Source: Guillardia theta CCMP2712 (lineage: Eukaryota > Cryptophyceae > Pyrenomonadales > Geminigeraceae). From it: DNA of 26,640 nt. The DNA lies in contig NW_005434619.1 of assembly GCF_000315625.1 (NCBI RefSeq), positions 198,723 to 225,362 on the forward strand, given 5' to 3'. The notes under the pieces are model-generated. The model saw only the letters and a program-made list of their open reading frames with translations. It made no database searches and had not been told where the DNA came from. Numbering within the stretch: position 1 is the first letter of the stretch; every line of letters starts with the position of its first letter. Below, piece by piece: positions 1 to 9,480 of the stretch. A program made the position numbers and the translations under genes.

Positions 1-71
1 CAACAACAACAACAACAACAACACAAACACAAAAAAAATCACTCCTCCTCCTCCATCCATCCTCCTCCCCC

Positions 72-121
<50 letters not shown>

Positions 122-180
122 TCCATCTCCATCTCCATCTCCACCTTCTCCATCATAATCTCCACTATCATCATCTCCAT
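1..180. repeat. Microsatellite cluster (CAA, CAT, CTCCAT)
   Basis: A CAA run sits at about 1-24, a CAT run at about 73-120 and a CTCCAT run at about 119-144. The block lies inside the last visible intron of the minus-strand SLC6 gene, downstream of the donor at 216. No exon is recognisable in it. Confidence 0.9.
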
Positions 181-216
181 CATCTCCTCCTCCTTCTGCA
201 GCTAGAGCAGTCATAC

Positions 217-1476
217 CAAGGATAGATATCCGATTCCCTTGCAGCGAGGTGAGATGTCAAAAAACGCTCCCAGCGCACTCTTTCCTGATCCCTGAAATCC
301 AAAACGCGTCAACCTCGTGTCAACTTTTCATTTCGACCGTTGAAGTTCACTTCCTGCTTCTTTGCCTTGGCCCCCCTGCCCCTGCCCCTGCCCCTGCCCC
401 TGCCCCTGCCCCTGCCCCCTGCCTCTCTCCACTTAACCTCCCTGCCTCTTTCAATCCTCCTATCCCTGTTCCCCATATTGCGGTATCTTTTGCCTTGTTC
501 CTCCTCTCCTCCTTCTTTCCCTCCTCCTCCTTCCTTGCTGCTCCTCCTCGTACCTGCCCCATGGTGGTCTCGAGCACAAACAGCGGAATCCCCAGGGCGA
601 AGAGCGAGATGAAGTAAGGGATGCTTGAGGCTAGTCAAAACTCCCTCCCAACCTCTTCAACTCGTACAGGAAAGTCGCTCCTCCATTTCTGTAGCACAGG
701 AAAGGAAACCTCCATATGTTTCCTAGGCCGACGGCACTGACGATCCACAACGTCATACAGACAACAAGAGTAGGAGAAAAAGAGGAAGCTTGTAAGAAGC
801 TTGGCAGGAGGAGACGGGGATACGAAAGGAAGGGCAGAGAAGGGGAGGTGTAGGGGCAGAGGGGAGGAGGGGAGGATGAGGGGAGAGCGAAGTGAGTTGA
901 ACGGGGATTAGGAGTGGAAAGAGCAGTGAGGGAGGGGAAGAGGACGGAGCAGGAAAGAATGGAGGTGGAGGAGAGAAGAGGAAGAGAGGAGAAGAGAGGA
1001 GAGGAAGAGAGGAGGGGAGGGGAGGGGAGGGACGGAACAATGCAAACTGAATCAACCTTCCTACAGCAGCGAGGATGTATGTGATCCGAGATGTCCACAG
1101 CTGGTACGAGATCAGATGCTGGAGAGAGGAGGAGCGGATGAAATACCTCAGTGTCTTCCTTGGGATCATGGAAAGTCTTGTCAGACAGCAGTCTCTTCAA
1201 TGAGAATCTGAGCAAGGGAGAGTTTGAGCTCCAATCGTAATGCAGCGCACAGCTCACGATCCGAGCTCGATGTCGCTCTTCAGCGCGCTGATGCAGACAG
1301 AGGGAGGGAGGGATGACAGAGGTCATGTCAGTGATGGCAGGTTACAACTTCAGATAACCTGCTCTCCTCGCTAGAATGCTCCGTGTTGTCACGCACAGTG
1401 GACAACTCGATCTCTTCATACTCGACGTTTCGCTGCTTCTCCGGTGCCTTGGAGGAAAGTTTGAGCGCACTTCCAT
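217..1476 (-). CDS. SLC6-type sodium:neurotransmitter symporter, 5' part (runs off left edge)
   Basis: Sodium-coupled transporter of the plasma membrane; the substrate cannot be told. Exons on the minus strand: 1476-1359, 1287-1258, 1207-1147, 1100-1057, 736-668, 623-554 and 291-217. All junctions keep frame. A hydrophilic, acidic N-terminus of about 75 residues precedes TM1, whose signature [20 protein letters not shown] carries the family's Na+/substrate-site sequence. TM2 follows ([18 protein letters not shown]), then TTMGQ and [13 protein letters not shown] leading into TM3. The donor after the last codon is GTATGA at 216, so the remaining helices lie outside the window. Introns are 71, 50, 46, 320, 44 and 262 nt; the 44-nt intron ends in AAG. 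The start codon is not resolved: the exon at 1476 enters in phase 1 after a TTTAG acceptor, so an upstream exon is needed. The family call is firm; the N-terminal two exons are less so. Confidence 0.88.
369..421. repeat. (CCCTGC)n hexanucleotide array in SLC6 intron
   Basis: About seven copies of a CCCTGC hexamer lie within the 262-nt intron (553-292) of the minus-strand SLC6 gene. On the coding strand it reads GGGGCA. It accounts for part of the intron's extra length compared with the usual 45-70 nt. Confidence 0.9.
800..1034. repeat. Purine-rich GAGG/GGAGA low-complexity tract in SLC6 intron
   Basis: An almost pure purine tract with GGGGA and GAGAGGA units fills most of the 320-nt intron (1056-737) of the SLC6 gene. 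On the sense strand it is a long pyrimidine run. Open frames across it are low-complexity artefacts. Confidence 0.8.
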
Positions 1477-1564
1477 CTAAACATCAAGCAAGTTGAAATG
1501 TGAGATAACTCACCCTCTCAGCTCGCTCATCTGTCATCGGATGCTGCATCAAACTCCGTTAAGC

Positions 1565-2184
1565 ATGAATCGTAAAGAACTTGCAGACTTGGCTCCTGGG
1601 AGATACAAAATGCTTGTTCAACGCATGATTCGTCTTGAAACGAGCTCCAGCTTCTATGGACATGCTGGCCATGCCACGGGACTCGCTTTGACCATGGTCC
1701 ACCCTTTTCTCCTACTCCATTCCCTCCCCTCCTTACGTCCCCTTCCACTTTCTTCCTGCAACATCGACTTTGCCGTCCGACACGCCACTCTCTATGCATC
1801 AATGCTCGCTGAGGAGTATCATTTCGTCCTGAACCATGGTGCTCCCACCTCCTCATCCTCGTTATCGTCCCCGGACAGTCTTTACCACGTCTCCACACTT
1901 TCTTTACTGCTCGAACTACATAGACTCTCCTAGCTTGCGTCTAATCGCTTGCATTCCTCTCTTCAGCATCACCTCCTCCAGTCCCCCTATACTGCCTCGC
2001 TCCGCATGTCCCTAGCTGCTTGTCCTCTCCCCCTCCTCCTCTCCTCCTCCTCCTCTCCCCCTCCTCCTCCCCTCTAGACCTCGCCATCCCGTCGGACAGT
2101 TTCCCCGACATCCCCTACTTTGTCCTCATCCCCCCACATACCACTCATGATCTTTTCTTTCTGCTTTTCTTTGCCGCTCACTGA
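1565..2184 (+). CDS. Hypothetical protein, two candidate exons
   Basis: Possible gene divergent from the SLC6 gene. An open stretch starts at ATG 1565 (MNRKELADLAPGRYKML) and ends with EEYHFVLNH at 1838, where GTGCTCCC could be a donor. A CTCTAG acceptor at 2077 would join in phase 1 to LAIPSDSFPDIPYF and stop at 2184. The intervening 239 nt are pyrimidine-rich. Residue use looks protein-like on both sides and the phases agree, but I recognise no family. The open frame also extends upstream to 1493. A further intron inside 1696-1812 is possible, since that interval is bounded by GT and AG and is a multiple of three. It could be spurious, and unresolved SLC6 5' exons may occupy the same DNA. 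Confidence 0.3.
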
Positions 2185-2430
2185 GTCAGTGCACTGCCAG
2201 GCTCGCCTCAGTGCCGGCGGCGGGCCGGGCCGGGGGCCGCTGACAGTCCCGAGTCCTTGCGGGTCGGGCCGGGCCAGTGACCGTCAGTGGGTAACTGAGC
2301 CAAGTCTCGGATGCACAGCCCAGATGAGGCAGGATGGCGGGGGCCCGGGAGGCTGCCGGACCAACGTGACGGACTCCCCGGCCCCGGCCGCGGGTCAGAT
2401 TGCTAGCTCAAGCTCAAGTTAAGGTTACTA
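2185..2430. other. GC-rich island with CCGGGCC and ACTGAGTCA words
   Basis: A block unlike its surroundings, built from short palindromic words: GGGCCGGGCC, GGGGGCC, CACTGAGTCAGTG, GTAACTGAG and GGCCCCGGCC. Similar blocks occur at 3755-4040 and 17830-18430. Frames through it encode only Gly/Pro/Ser-rich peptides. It may be a promoter island or a repeat family. From 2430 to 2696 I see nothing further. Confidence 0.5.
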
Positions 2431-2696
2431 CTTTATGACTTCCATCCGAACAGTTGAAACAGGAACGATTCTGCAAAACCTTTTCACGCTCAACACTTCA
2501 AGTTCGGGTTATATGCCCTGCCAAGACCTGCCTGCAGCGTGCCAGTCAGTCACGGTTGGCGTTTTACACACTCGATCAATCTCTTTCATAGTCTGAGTGA
2601 TCCATCAAGTCCTCCACAGCATCTCAACAAATCCACATGCGGCATATCATTACCTGTCCCGTGAAGCACCAGATCTTGCTCGGGTCCGTCAGGAGC

Positions 2697-3126
2697 TTAC
2701 GATACCTTCGATTGAGTCAGAGCATGAAAGAGCTCAGGTCGCATGCTCACTGGGCTTCTGTTGGCATCGAAGACAGCAGATCTCGATTCCATGAAGCATA
2801 ACTGCGGTGAATTAGCTTTAATGCCCGAATGCATGAGAGCGAAAGGCAACGAAGAAGGTGAGTTGTGGAAAGCTTTGCATGAGAGGAAGATGTGAGAATA
2901 AGTGGAGCTGAAAAACATGAAGATGTTCATGAGGTTCTCAATGAAAAGAAACTCACGGTTCGACATCTGCACAATCGCCAGTACCACATGACGAATCTAC
3001 AACGGAAGTTAGAGTTGTGTCACCTGCAATGAAAGCATCGTGAGTCGATACCGTCATTGGGGTTGTACTCATGTGCAGCACCCATGAACCAAAGTTGCTC
3101 TCCGAACATCTGTCGCAGAGGTCATC
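2697..3126 (-). CDS. Hypothetical protein, 3' part
   Basis: Candidate minus-strand exons 3126-2957 and 2907-2697 are separated by a convincing 49-nt GTGAGT...TTTTTCAG intron (2956-2908) and join in phase 2. They would encode about 126 residues, ending VSMRPELFHALTQSKVS. A DDLCDRC...CGTGDC stretch gives a few cysteines, but no family is recognised. No start was found: the left boundary uses a CTGCTAG acceptor, so earlier exons are needed. One candidate lies near 3440-3370, with a charged, coiled-coil-like stretch reading LTWKAEQDRLRDLAHQAKE. The single good intron is the main support. Confidence 0.28.
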
Positions 3127-3754
3127 CTAGCAGGATGAACACTCTTGTTTACCTTGCTACAATGCCTTGCTGTGACTTCCTCGCCTCAGCTCCCTCGCCC
3201 ACTTGCGGTCGCCAGCAGTGATGGACTGGAGCAGCGAAGTTCAGACGCGCACACGAGACCATGGCAAGAGCTTACATGCCCGTGCTGAACAACGCTGGTG
3301 GAGATACCCAACCTATGATGCATCCAAGCATTCATACATCGCTCTTCTATCAAGCAGCACAAACGATTTACCTCTCCTTTGCTTGATGGGCAAGGTCCCG
3401 CAGGCGATCTTGCTCGGCCTTCCAAGTGAGCTTGACGAGCATAAAGCAGCCTGCTGAGTCTTCAGCACACGGCGACTCTCGAAGAGATTATTAGCTTTCA
3501 AGGTTAGTTGTTTGCTCCAGTTGCAGAGGCTGGGTAAGAGATTCATTATGTCAAATCCCTCTTTTTCATGCCTTGTTCTACCCTCTTTCCATGTGATGTT
3601 CTCCCCTCTGTCTACAACATGTTCTCAGCCATCACATCAGACACCATCTCAGGAGTCCTCACAAATTTCTCTCTGCATTCCTCTCACACCCTCTTCCATT
3701 CTGCCGGTGTATCGTTACAGTTTGCCTGTGCATGGATGGCCTTTCGCGCACTGA
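3127..3754. other. Region without a confident gene
   Basis: Several short open frames exist on both strands. Minus-strand pieces at about 3440-3370, and donor/acceptor pairs such as GTAAGC...CTCCAG near 3276-3227, hint at upstream exons of the hypothetical gene ending at 2697. I could not build a consistent model. The plus strand from 3560 to 3750 is open but unrecognisable. Confidence 0.3.
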
Positions 3755-4040
3755 AAACTCACGGTCAGGCTCGGGCCGCCTCCGGGCCCGGCTGCCGATC
3801 AGTCCGCCGGGCTCGTGACTTCCGAATCATCGGACTGCGTACTGATTTTTAACTTAACTTTGAGTAAAGGAGGGTACGGCAGTGGCGCGGCCGCTCCTGA
3901 TTGTCCTCGTACTGATTTTTAACTTAACTTTGAGTACAGGACGCGTGCTGCGACGGCCCGGCCGGGGCCCGGGGCCCGGGGCCAGCCTGTGCCGCGAGAG
4001 TCAGCACTCACATTGCCGGTGCCACTCGGAGCGGAGATCC
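3755..4040. other. GC-rich island upstream of the PPR/RluA gene
   Basis: Contains GGGCCCGG, CCGCCGGGCTCG, GCGGCCGC and a run of three GGGGCCC heptamers near 3963-3985. It also holds a 29-bp direct repeat. It ends about 110 nt before the proposed start codon at 4148, so a promoter-proximal role is possible. Word use resembles the blocks at 2185-2430 and 17830-18430. Confidence 0.5.
3838..3936. repeat. 29-bp direct repeat, spacing 70 bp
   Basis: The same 29 bases, CGT followed by ACTGATTTTTAACTTAACTT and TGAGTA, occur at 3838-3866 and 3908-3936. The following bases differ (AAGGA versus CAGGA). The AT-rich repeat is embedded in a very GC-rich block, so it stands out. Its function is unknown. 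Confidence 0.92.
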
Positions 4041-4147
4041 ATGCCACCATCAAACTGCCTCGCAGCAGACACTATCATTCCATTCTGAGGGGGGCTGGAC
4101 TTTACGTATTAGATTGGTGATAAGTAAAACCAGCCGTAGTTGTCGCA

Positions 4148-6054
4148 ATGGCGTGCGCAAGGGGAGCCCTATGGGTGCTACTGGTGGGCGGGGCGGAGAG
4201 ACTGGCGGCTATGGCTGTGGTGGCAACTTCTCCTTCATGCAGAGATAGAATCCTGCATCCTTCCTCCTCCTCTCGTCAACTGCTTGCCGCAAGCCGAAAC
4301 GCAGCAATGCAGCAACAGGTTTCGTTCCGAACTGACCTGATCCCTTCATCCGCCTGCTTCTCCAGCAGCTATGAAGCTTCATGCACCTCTGATTCAAGGA
4401 CTTGGTCGATAGAGGCAAGCTCGTTCCTTCCTCTCCTGCAGCCCTTCTTTGTGGCACCTCTTCGAATGCGTTGTCGACCCTCCGAGCCCCCCCCTTGCCA
4501 ACGTCTAGTACGCCAGTTTCGAGGCAGAGCATCGTCTTGCTGGTCGCCTCGCGCTCTCCTCCACCACCCGTGCGAGACATGTACAAGGTAAGCATGCGAG
4601 GCGAGTAACTTGGCGAACAGTGATCTAGCTGTACCACATTCTCCTCCTCTTGAATTGCGTCCCTTCGATTTACTCCGGTGTGCAGGCAACCATCCTGGAT
4701 GCCCCAAAACTCAGGTCTGTTCGGGAGGGGTTATAGCACCCGAACACTATCGCAATGCCGACATGGGCAGCTCTCTCCGCGAACTATGACTCAGCATGCA
4801 CCTCAGAACGGCGTCAGCGCGTCTGAGAGCGTGGCTGGTGGCTTCCAAGACTTTGCGAGCGCAGCCTCCGAGGCCTTCAAGCTAAACGGGACAGATGGGC
4901 TGCAGAGTTTTTTGCAAGACGGCAGTCACGGTCTTGCTCCTCCTGAAACCAGCACGGAATGGATCGGCCTGTCTCAGATCGTCGGGAAGGAATCGGTCGG
5001 GAAAGAAGCCTCGGCTCTCAACTGTATTCTTGCAGCAGTGAGCGAAAGGGATCATGACTTGGCCATGAGGATCTTAGACGAGATGACACTCAGACCTGAT
5101 CTCATCTCGTTCTCTGTGTGCATAGAAGCATGCTTCAGGAAGGGAGAGCTCGGCGCTATGAAAATGCTGCTGCTGCAGGCTCAGGAGATTGCGGCAGCGA
5201 GCAGGAAGGCGTCTGGGGTGACTCGTCAGATGAAGAAACGACAGAAGTCACTCTCCTTTGGTAAAGGGACAGCAGGTCAAGTCCATCCCTTGAAGGAGGT
5301 CTTCCCAGACATGGAGATCCTCTTTGAGAGCGACGACGTTCTGGTAGTGTCGAAGCCGTCGGGGGTCCAAATGCACCCAGTCAAGTCTACCCCGAACAAA
5401 GGCCGGGCCAGTCTCACCCTTGCCGATGCTCTGATCAAAGTGTACGGAGAGGAGGGTCTCAGTCAGATCTCTGAGTTTCCAGGAATCGTTCACAGGCTGG
5501 ACAAGGGCACCAGCGGAATCCTCTTCATCGCAAAGTCTGACGTGGCACATGCTGTCCTGGCGTCTCTGTTCTTCAAGCGGAAAGTCCAGAAGTGTTATCA
5601 GGCGCTTGTTCCGTCTTGTCCCACCGACGAAACAGGAGGAGAAGTCCTTTGTGGTTCGATCGATGCCAAGGTAGATGGGCTCCCTGCCCAGAGCTCATGG
5701 CGAGTCCTCGAAAAGTTTCCCGGCAGCGGAAAGAGAACGAAAGCCTCTTTAATCGAGGTCACTCCTATGCAGGGAAGGAAACATCAGGTGCGAGCGCATC
5801 TGTCCGTCCTTGGTTGTCCTCTGCTGCTGGACCCCATCTACAAGGCTTCTTCAAAGAGCAAAGGGGGGGATGACAGTGCGAGTGAGATCCAAAAATACAT
5901 CGCTGAAATCGCGAAACAGTGGGATGACGACAGGTTCTTCTTGCACAGCTCGACCTACAGGGTTCCGGCAATGATCCGGAAACCCTTTGATAGGCCCGAT
6001 GACGCAGGGCTGAACGAGGAATCCTACCTGTTTGAGGCACAGAGTAAGCTGTGA
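4148..6054 (+). CDS. PPR-like/RluA-family pseudouridine synthase fusion
   Basis: Predicted RNA pseudouridine synthase of about 602 residues. Exon 1 is 4148-4587 and exon 2 is 4686-6054, joined in phase 2 across a 98-nt GTAAGC...GTGCAG intron; the in-frame joint supports ATG 4148. Residues 1-30 (MACARGALWVLLVGGAERLA) are hydrophobic and could be a targeting leader. Residues about 247-314 look like two pentatricopeptide-type helical repeats (RILDEMTLRPDLISFSVCIE). The RluA fold spans about 354-581: ILFESDDVLVVSKPSG, then the catalytic loop PGIVHRLDKGTSGIL with Asp419, then RKHQVRAHLSVLGCPLLLDP. The enzyme would isomerise uridines in organellar or cytosolic RNA; the target is unknown. An N-terminal S4 domain, common in bacterial RluA proteins, is not seen. 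The next gene is convergent. Confidence 0.9.
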
Positions 6055-6397
6055 CTGTGACCGCTGCGCCCTGCGATAGCTGACAAGCTTTCCAACAGGA
6101 CCAGCATGGTTTGAGAAAGTCTTGAGCACTCTCAGGAATCATTAGACTTTACTGTATAGGTGAAAGACGAAGGCGGGCGAGCGGGGGGGGGGGGGGGGAG
6201 GCGGAAAGAAATGAGGTTTACATAGATGGACCATCACATAAATGGCGAGAAACGATTGATCCACACTGCTCAACATCGTCAGCCTATAGTGGTACACTGC
6301 ATCGATGATGCCAACAGAAGCCTCAACCACTGCTATTCCTAATCGTACTCCCTCTACGTTCAGTTTTTACTCTCCTCCACAAAAGCATTCCATTCTC
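6055..6397. other. Intergenic region between convergent genes, with a 16-G run
   Basis: Separates the RluA-type gene (+) from double-zinc-cluster gene A (-). Position 6183-6198 is an uninterrupted run of 16 G followed by AGGCGG. I see no gene or clear terminator. Confidence 0.7.
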
Positions 6398-6958
6398 TCA
6401 GATCCGATTCACCTGTCCGACCTCCTCGCCCTCGCCTTGTTCCCTGTCCCCTTCTCTCTCCTTCTTTCTCGCCTCCTGCTTCTTGCTCCTTCCAGGCCTA
6501 GCCTCTTTTCCTCCTTCTTCCTCCCCTCCATCTCCCCCCTCCCCCTTCCCTCCCCCCTGCCCCCCTTCCCCCTTGTCCGTGCAGCTCAGCCCCGCAATCA
6601 CACAGCGCCAGCACGGTCGCGTCTCCTCGCACCACAGCCCGCTCTCCCGGCAGTGATCGCACGGCTTCCCGCTCGTCTCCTCCCTGCTTGGCCTCCTTCT
6701 CTTCCTCGCGCTCGCGTCCTCCTCCACGCACTCCTGCATGTCCTCCATGCACCGCCCGCAAGGCCGCCCGTCGTCGCACCTCAGCTTCCTTCTCCTGCAC
6801 CCCTCGCACGCCTTGGCCGCCCTCCGCTTCCCTTGGGACGGCGCTGGCACGTCCTCGCCCCCGGGCTCCAGGAAGCTCTCCACGTCCGACGACGACATCT
6901 GCAGGTACGGCAGCTCGTCGTCCACCGACGGCAGCCCTGACGGGCACTCTTGGCTCAT
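6398..6958 (-). CDS. Double Zn2Cys6 zinc-cluster protein, copy A
   Basis: Probable DNA-binding regulator. From ATG 6958 it encodes 186 residues with two binuclear zinc clusters of identical spacing, C-x2-C-x6-C-x5-C-x2-C-x6-C: Cys 51, 54, 61, 67, 70, 77 and Cys 100, 103, 110, 116, 119, 126. The first reads KACEGCRRRKLRCDDGRPC, close to the fungal Gal4-type consensus. A basic ARKRRRP stretch between the clusters could be a nuclear signal. The N-terminus is acidic (SVDDELPYLQ); the C-terminus is a low-complexity Gly/Glu/Lys tail. The frame stays open to ATG 7282, and another conserved ATG lies at 7099, so the start is uncertain. Copy C at 10727-11257 is almost identical through the clusters, but the tails differ after the second one. 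The Zn2Cys6 identification is strong from the cysteine pattern; the regulatory role is inferred. Confidence 0.8.
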   Translation of the reverse strand: MSQECPSGLPSVDDELPYLQMSSSDVESFLEPGGEDVPAPSQGKRRAAKACEGCRRRKLRCDDGRPCGRCMEDMQECVEEDASARKRRRPSREETSGKPCDHCRESGLWCEETRPCWRCVIAGLSCTDKGEGGQGGGKGEGGDGGEEEGGKEARPGRSKKQEARKKEREGDREQGEGEEVGQVNRI

Positions 6959-7245
6959 CGCCTCTGCCAAAGACTTGCGCCCGACCTCAAGACGGCTGGC
7001 GCCCAGATCGTGTCTGTAGTATCCCCTGCTCGTACACACCCTAGTCACCCCCACCCGTGTTTCCAAGAAGCCTTGGTACTGATCTCTCCGGGCCTCCATG
7101 AGGTCATGACATGACCTGGGGGTAGGGATGAGCTTGCTATGGGCGCGTGCTGGGGCAGGAAGCTTGTGTTGGATTGAAAGGAGGATTGGGAAGGGAGGAT
7201 GCGGTTGTTCAAGGCTGATGCCGGGGTCCTGGCGCCACAACATGT
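6416..7245. repeat. Duplicated segment, copy A
   Basis: First of three dispersed copies of the same sequence. It is near-identical to copy C over about 6536-7130, then more diverged to about 7245 (shared words GCGCGTGCTGGGGCAG and GGTCCTGGCGCCAC). The segment carries the double-zinc-cluster gene and its upstream flank. Confidence 0.85.
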
Positions 7246-8757
7246 CAGTAATGAGGTTAGGTTTGTATACGATGCAAGGCACGACTCATGCGAGACGAAG
7301 GGATAAGGAGGCATTTGAGGTATCCAGGAGATTTGCAGGAGGGTAGCGAGTGGAGGCCTAGTAATGGCAATGCCGTGAAATGATTGTGTCACAAGTCTCA
7401 GTGAAGCCACGGCAAGGCAAGTAAGGAGAGGAGCTGATGAAAGGAGCGGCTGAGCACTGCGCAGGGGCAGGAGTAAGGAGAGGAGCTGATGAAAGGAGCG
7501 CTGCGCAGGGGCAGAAGCAGCAGGAGTGTACGGGGGCTGGTGCGTTGACGAAGGAAATTTGACTTGAAGCGCGTCAGAGGAACGAACCTCGGGATTGGCG
7601 AGAAAATGGGGGGGTGGGGTATCACGGATTTATCCGGATGTGGTGGGTGATAAGTACAAAAAGGTGGGTAATGACTGGTAAACGTATGGGTAGGGGTGAC
7701 AATCGAGTAGGGGTGTCATGGATTCAATTTGTGGAGGGGTGGCCTATGGTGAATCGTGACTCCAGGAATGGGGAAAAAAATGTCACGATGACTAAACTTT
7801 GTACTAGATTTAGGAGGGGTCCCTTGCACTATGTCGAAATGAGTGATGGGGGTGGGTGGTTTTTCTGTTTCGGAATTATCTATTTCCGGCAGGAAAATCT
7901 TAAGAAATTTCGGGAGCAAGGGGGGAGGGAAAGAGGGCGGAGGGTACAGAATGGGACAGATGGAAGGGGAAGAAGGTGGAAGGGAGAAGAAGAATAAGAC
8001 CTCAACGAAGAAGAAGTGTCCAAAGTTGATGCAAGGAAGGTTGGTGTTGACCATGTTCAGGAAAGGGAACGATGTATGTGACATTGGTAGCGAGGATGGC
8101 GAGGAAGGGTGGTGAAGAGAAACCTGTGAAGTCATGGAGACGATGGGTTTGTCGGGTCAGGCAACACGACTGGTATCAGTGAGATACTTCGGCTGGTCTT
8201 ATCATTCTCAAACATACATTCAACCTCCGCTTGACTGTCTTTCTCTCTATATATATCTCGCTCATTTCCTCTGTATAGAACAGGAGCGATAAGAAAAATC
8301 GAGTGCAGCAAAGCTTCGTGCGAGGAGTGAATTAGCGGGAACCAAGAACTCTGCCCGTCTCAACTACCGACCATGACCACAGGCGTATCCGTGAAGCGAA
8401 AGAGTATCTACTTGCAACACACAGAGACGAGTTGGAGATATTGAGACAGAGAAGCAGTGAAATATTGGGTCAAGAGCAGACGAAGTTTCAGAAATTTGTT
8501 GTTGTACATACAACCTCCGGGAAGGAGGGAGAGCACCAGTTGCTCTGGTGTACAACATTTGTTGTGGAAAGGAAAGGCATCTGTTGATCAAAGCGATGAT
8601 TCAAAACCAAAGAAAAATGGTCTTACACTTACAACAACCAACCGATTCAACCGGATGCAATCAGATTATTTCTCCCTCACCCCGCTGATGATTCCACCAC
8701 GCAAAAGCATCCGCACTCGCTGGCTCAAACCCAAAACAAACCCTTCCAGTCAGCCTC
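7246..8757. other. Region without a confident gene, between copies A and B
   Basis: 7300-7600 is purine-rich and includes a 52-bp tandem duplication. 7600-8000 has a G-rich plus strand with many GGGGTG/GTAGGGG words and a few AT-rich patches such as GAATTATCTATTTCCGGCAGG. Open frames on both strands lack recognisable domains and look like composition effects. 8100-8700 also shows nothing identifiable. Confidence 0.5.
7420..7520. repeat. Imperfect 52-bp tandem duplication
   Basis: AGTAAGGAGAGGAGCTGATG and the following AAAGGAGCG occur at 7420-7448 and again at 7472-7500. Each is followed by a CTGCGCAGGGGCAG-type sequence; the second unit is shortened by a small deletion. Confidence 0.9.
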
Positions 8758-8798
8758 CCCTTGTTCCCTGTCCCCTTCTCTCTCCTTCTTTCCCTCCT

Positions 8799-9056
8799 TC
8801 ATATTCTCCCTTTTCCCTCCCTATCCCCCTGGCCCTGCAATCTTCCCCTTCCCCATCTCACTCCCTCCTCCCCCTTCCCTCCCCCCTGCCCCCCTTCCCC
8901 CTTGTCCGTGCAGCTCAGCCCCGCAATCACACAGCGCCAGCACGGTCGCGTCTCCTCGCACCACAGCCCGCTCTCCCGGCAGTGATCGTACGGCTTCCCG
9001 CTCGTCTCCTCCCTGCTTGGCCTCCTTCTCTTCCTCGCGCTCGCGTCCTCCTTCAA
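8799..9056 (-). pseudogene. Double Zn2Cys6 gene remnant, copy B
   Basis: Retains only the basic linker, the second zinc cluster and a C-terminal tail. The whole first cluster and N-terminus are gone at the deletion junction near 9053. In the surviving cluster the first cysteine ligand is replaced by tyrosine (KPYDHC, versus KPCDHC in copies A and C) through a single G-to-A change on the coding strand, so a normal binuclear cluster could not form. The tail after TDKGEGGQGGGKG differs from both intact copies and ends in a stop at 8799. I read this as a decaying duplicate. Confidence 0.82.
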
Positions 9057-9083
9057 ACATGACTTCGAAAGATCAAAAGAGGT

Positions 9084-9147
<64 letters not shown>

Positions 9148-9148
9148 A
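9084..9148. repeat. (CTTG)n tetranucleotide array at deletion junction
   Basis: About fifteen GCTT units lie exactly where copy B has lost the middle of the duplicated segment. They run directly into GCTATGAGCGCGTGCTGGGG, which is shared with copy C. Confidence 0.95.
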
Positions 9149-9480
9149 TGAGCGCGTGCTGGGGCAGACGGCTTGTTCAAGGGAGTCCAGAGCTGTCACT
9201 CAAGAGAAGGATGCCGTTGTTCTGATGCCGAGGTCCTGGCGCCACTACACGTCAGTAAGCCTTCAACACGCGTCCTGTATTCATGTCAGGATCGCAAACA
9301 TGGCAGGTCGACTGATGATGGCCTTCTACCTCTGCTTGCACCTACAACCCCTCAGCCGATGTACAGCCGACGACAGTCTCGTGCATGTATCAACTTTGCT
9401 CGACTAGAGCTGGCAAAGATGGTAAGCGCTCCTAAGACTGGAGGATGAGGTAGAGTCGAGGAGATCAGGTAAGGATTGGA

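Larger units (their letters stand above)
8758..9480. repeat. Duplicated segment, copy B (internally deleted)
   Basis: The left part (about 8758-9052) matches copies A and C. The right part (about 9143-9480) matches copy C at about 11444-11780 closely, including TGGTAAGCGCTCCTAAGACT. The roughly 400 bp between these parts in copy C are missing here and replaced by about 35 bp of other sequence plus a CTTG tetranucleotide array. Confidence 0.88.

Noticed and set aside
5248-6142. Minus-strand frames opposite the RluA domain
   Set aside because: They are shadows of the plus-strand gene, which has strong family motifs including the catalytic Asp loop.
6305-6940. 211-codon plus-strand Pro/Leu/Arg-rich frame, recurring at 8457-9062 and 10778-11239
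   Set aside because: It is the antisense shadow of the double-zinc-cluster genes; its repetition reflects the duplicated segment.
7600-7780. G-rich GGGGTG/GTAGGGG words as interstitial telomere repeats (also 12360-12470 and 22725-22845)
   Set aside because: The units are irregular, with no constant period or TTAGGG/TTTAGGG core; recorded only as compositional similarity.
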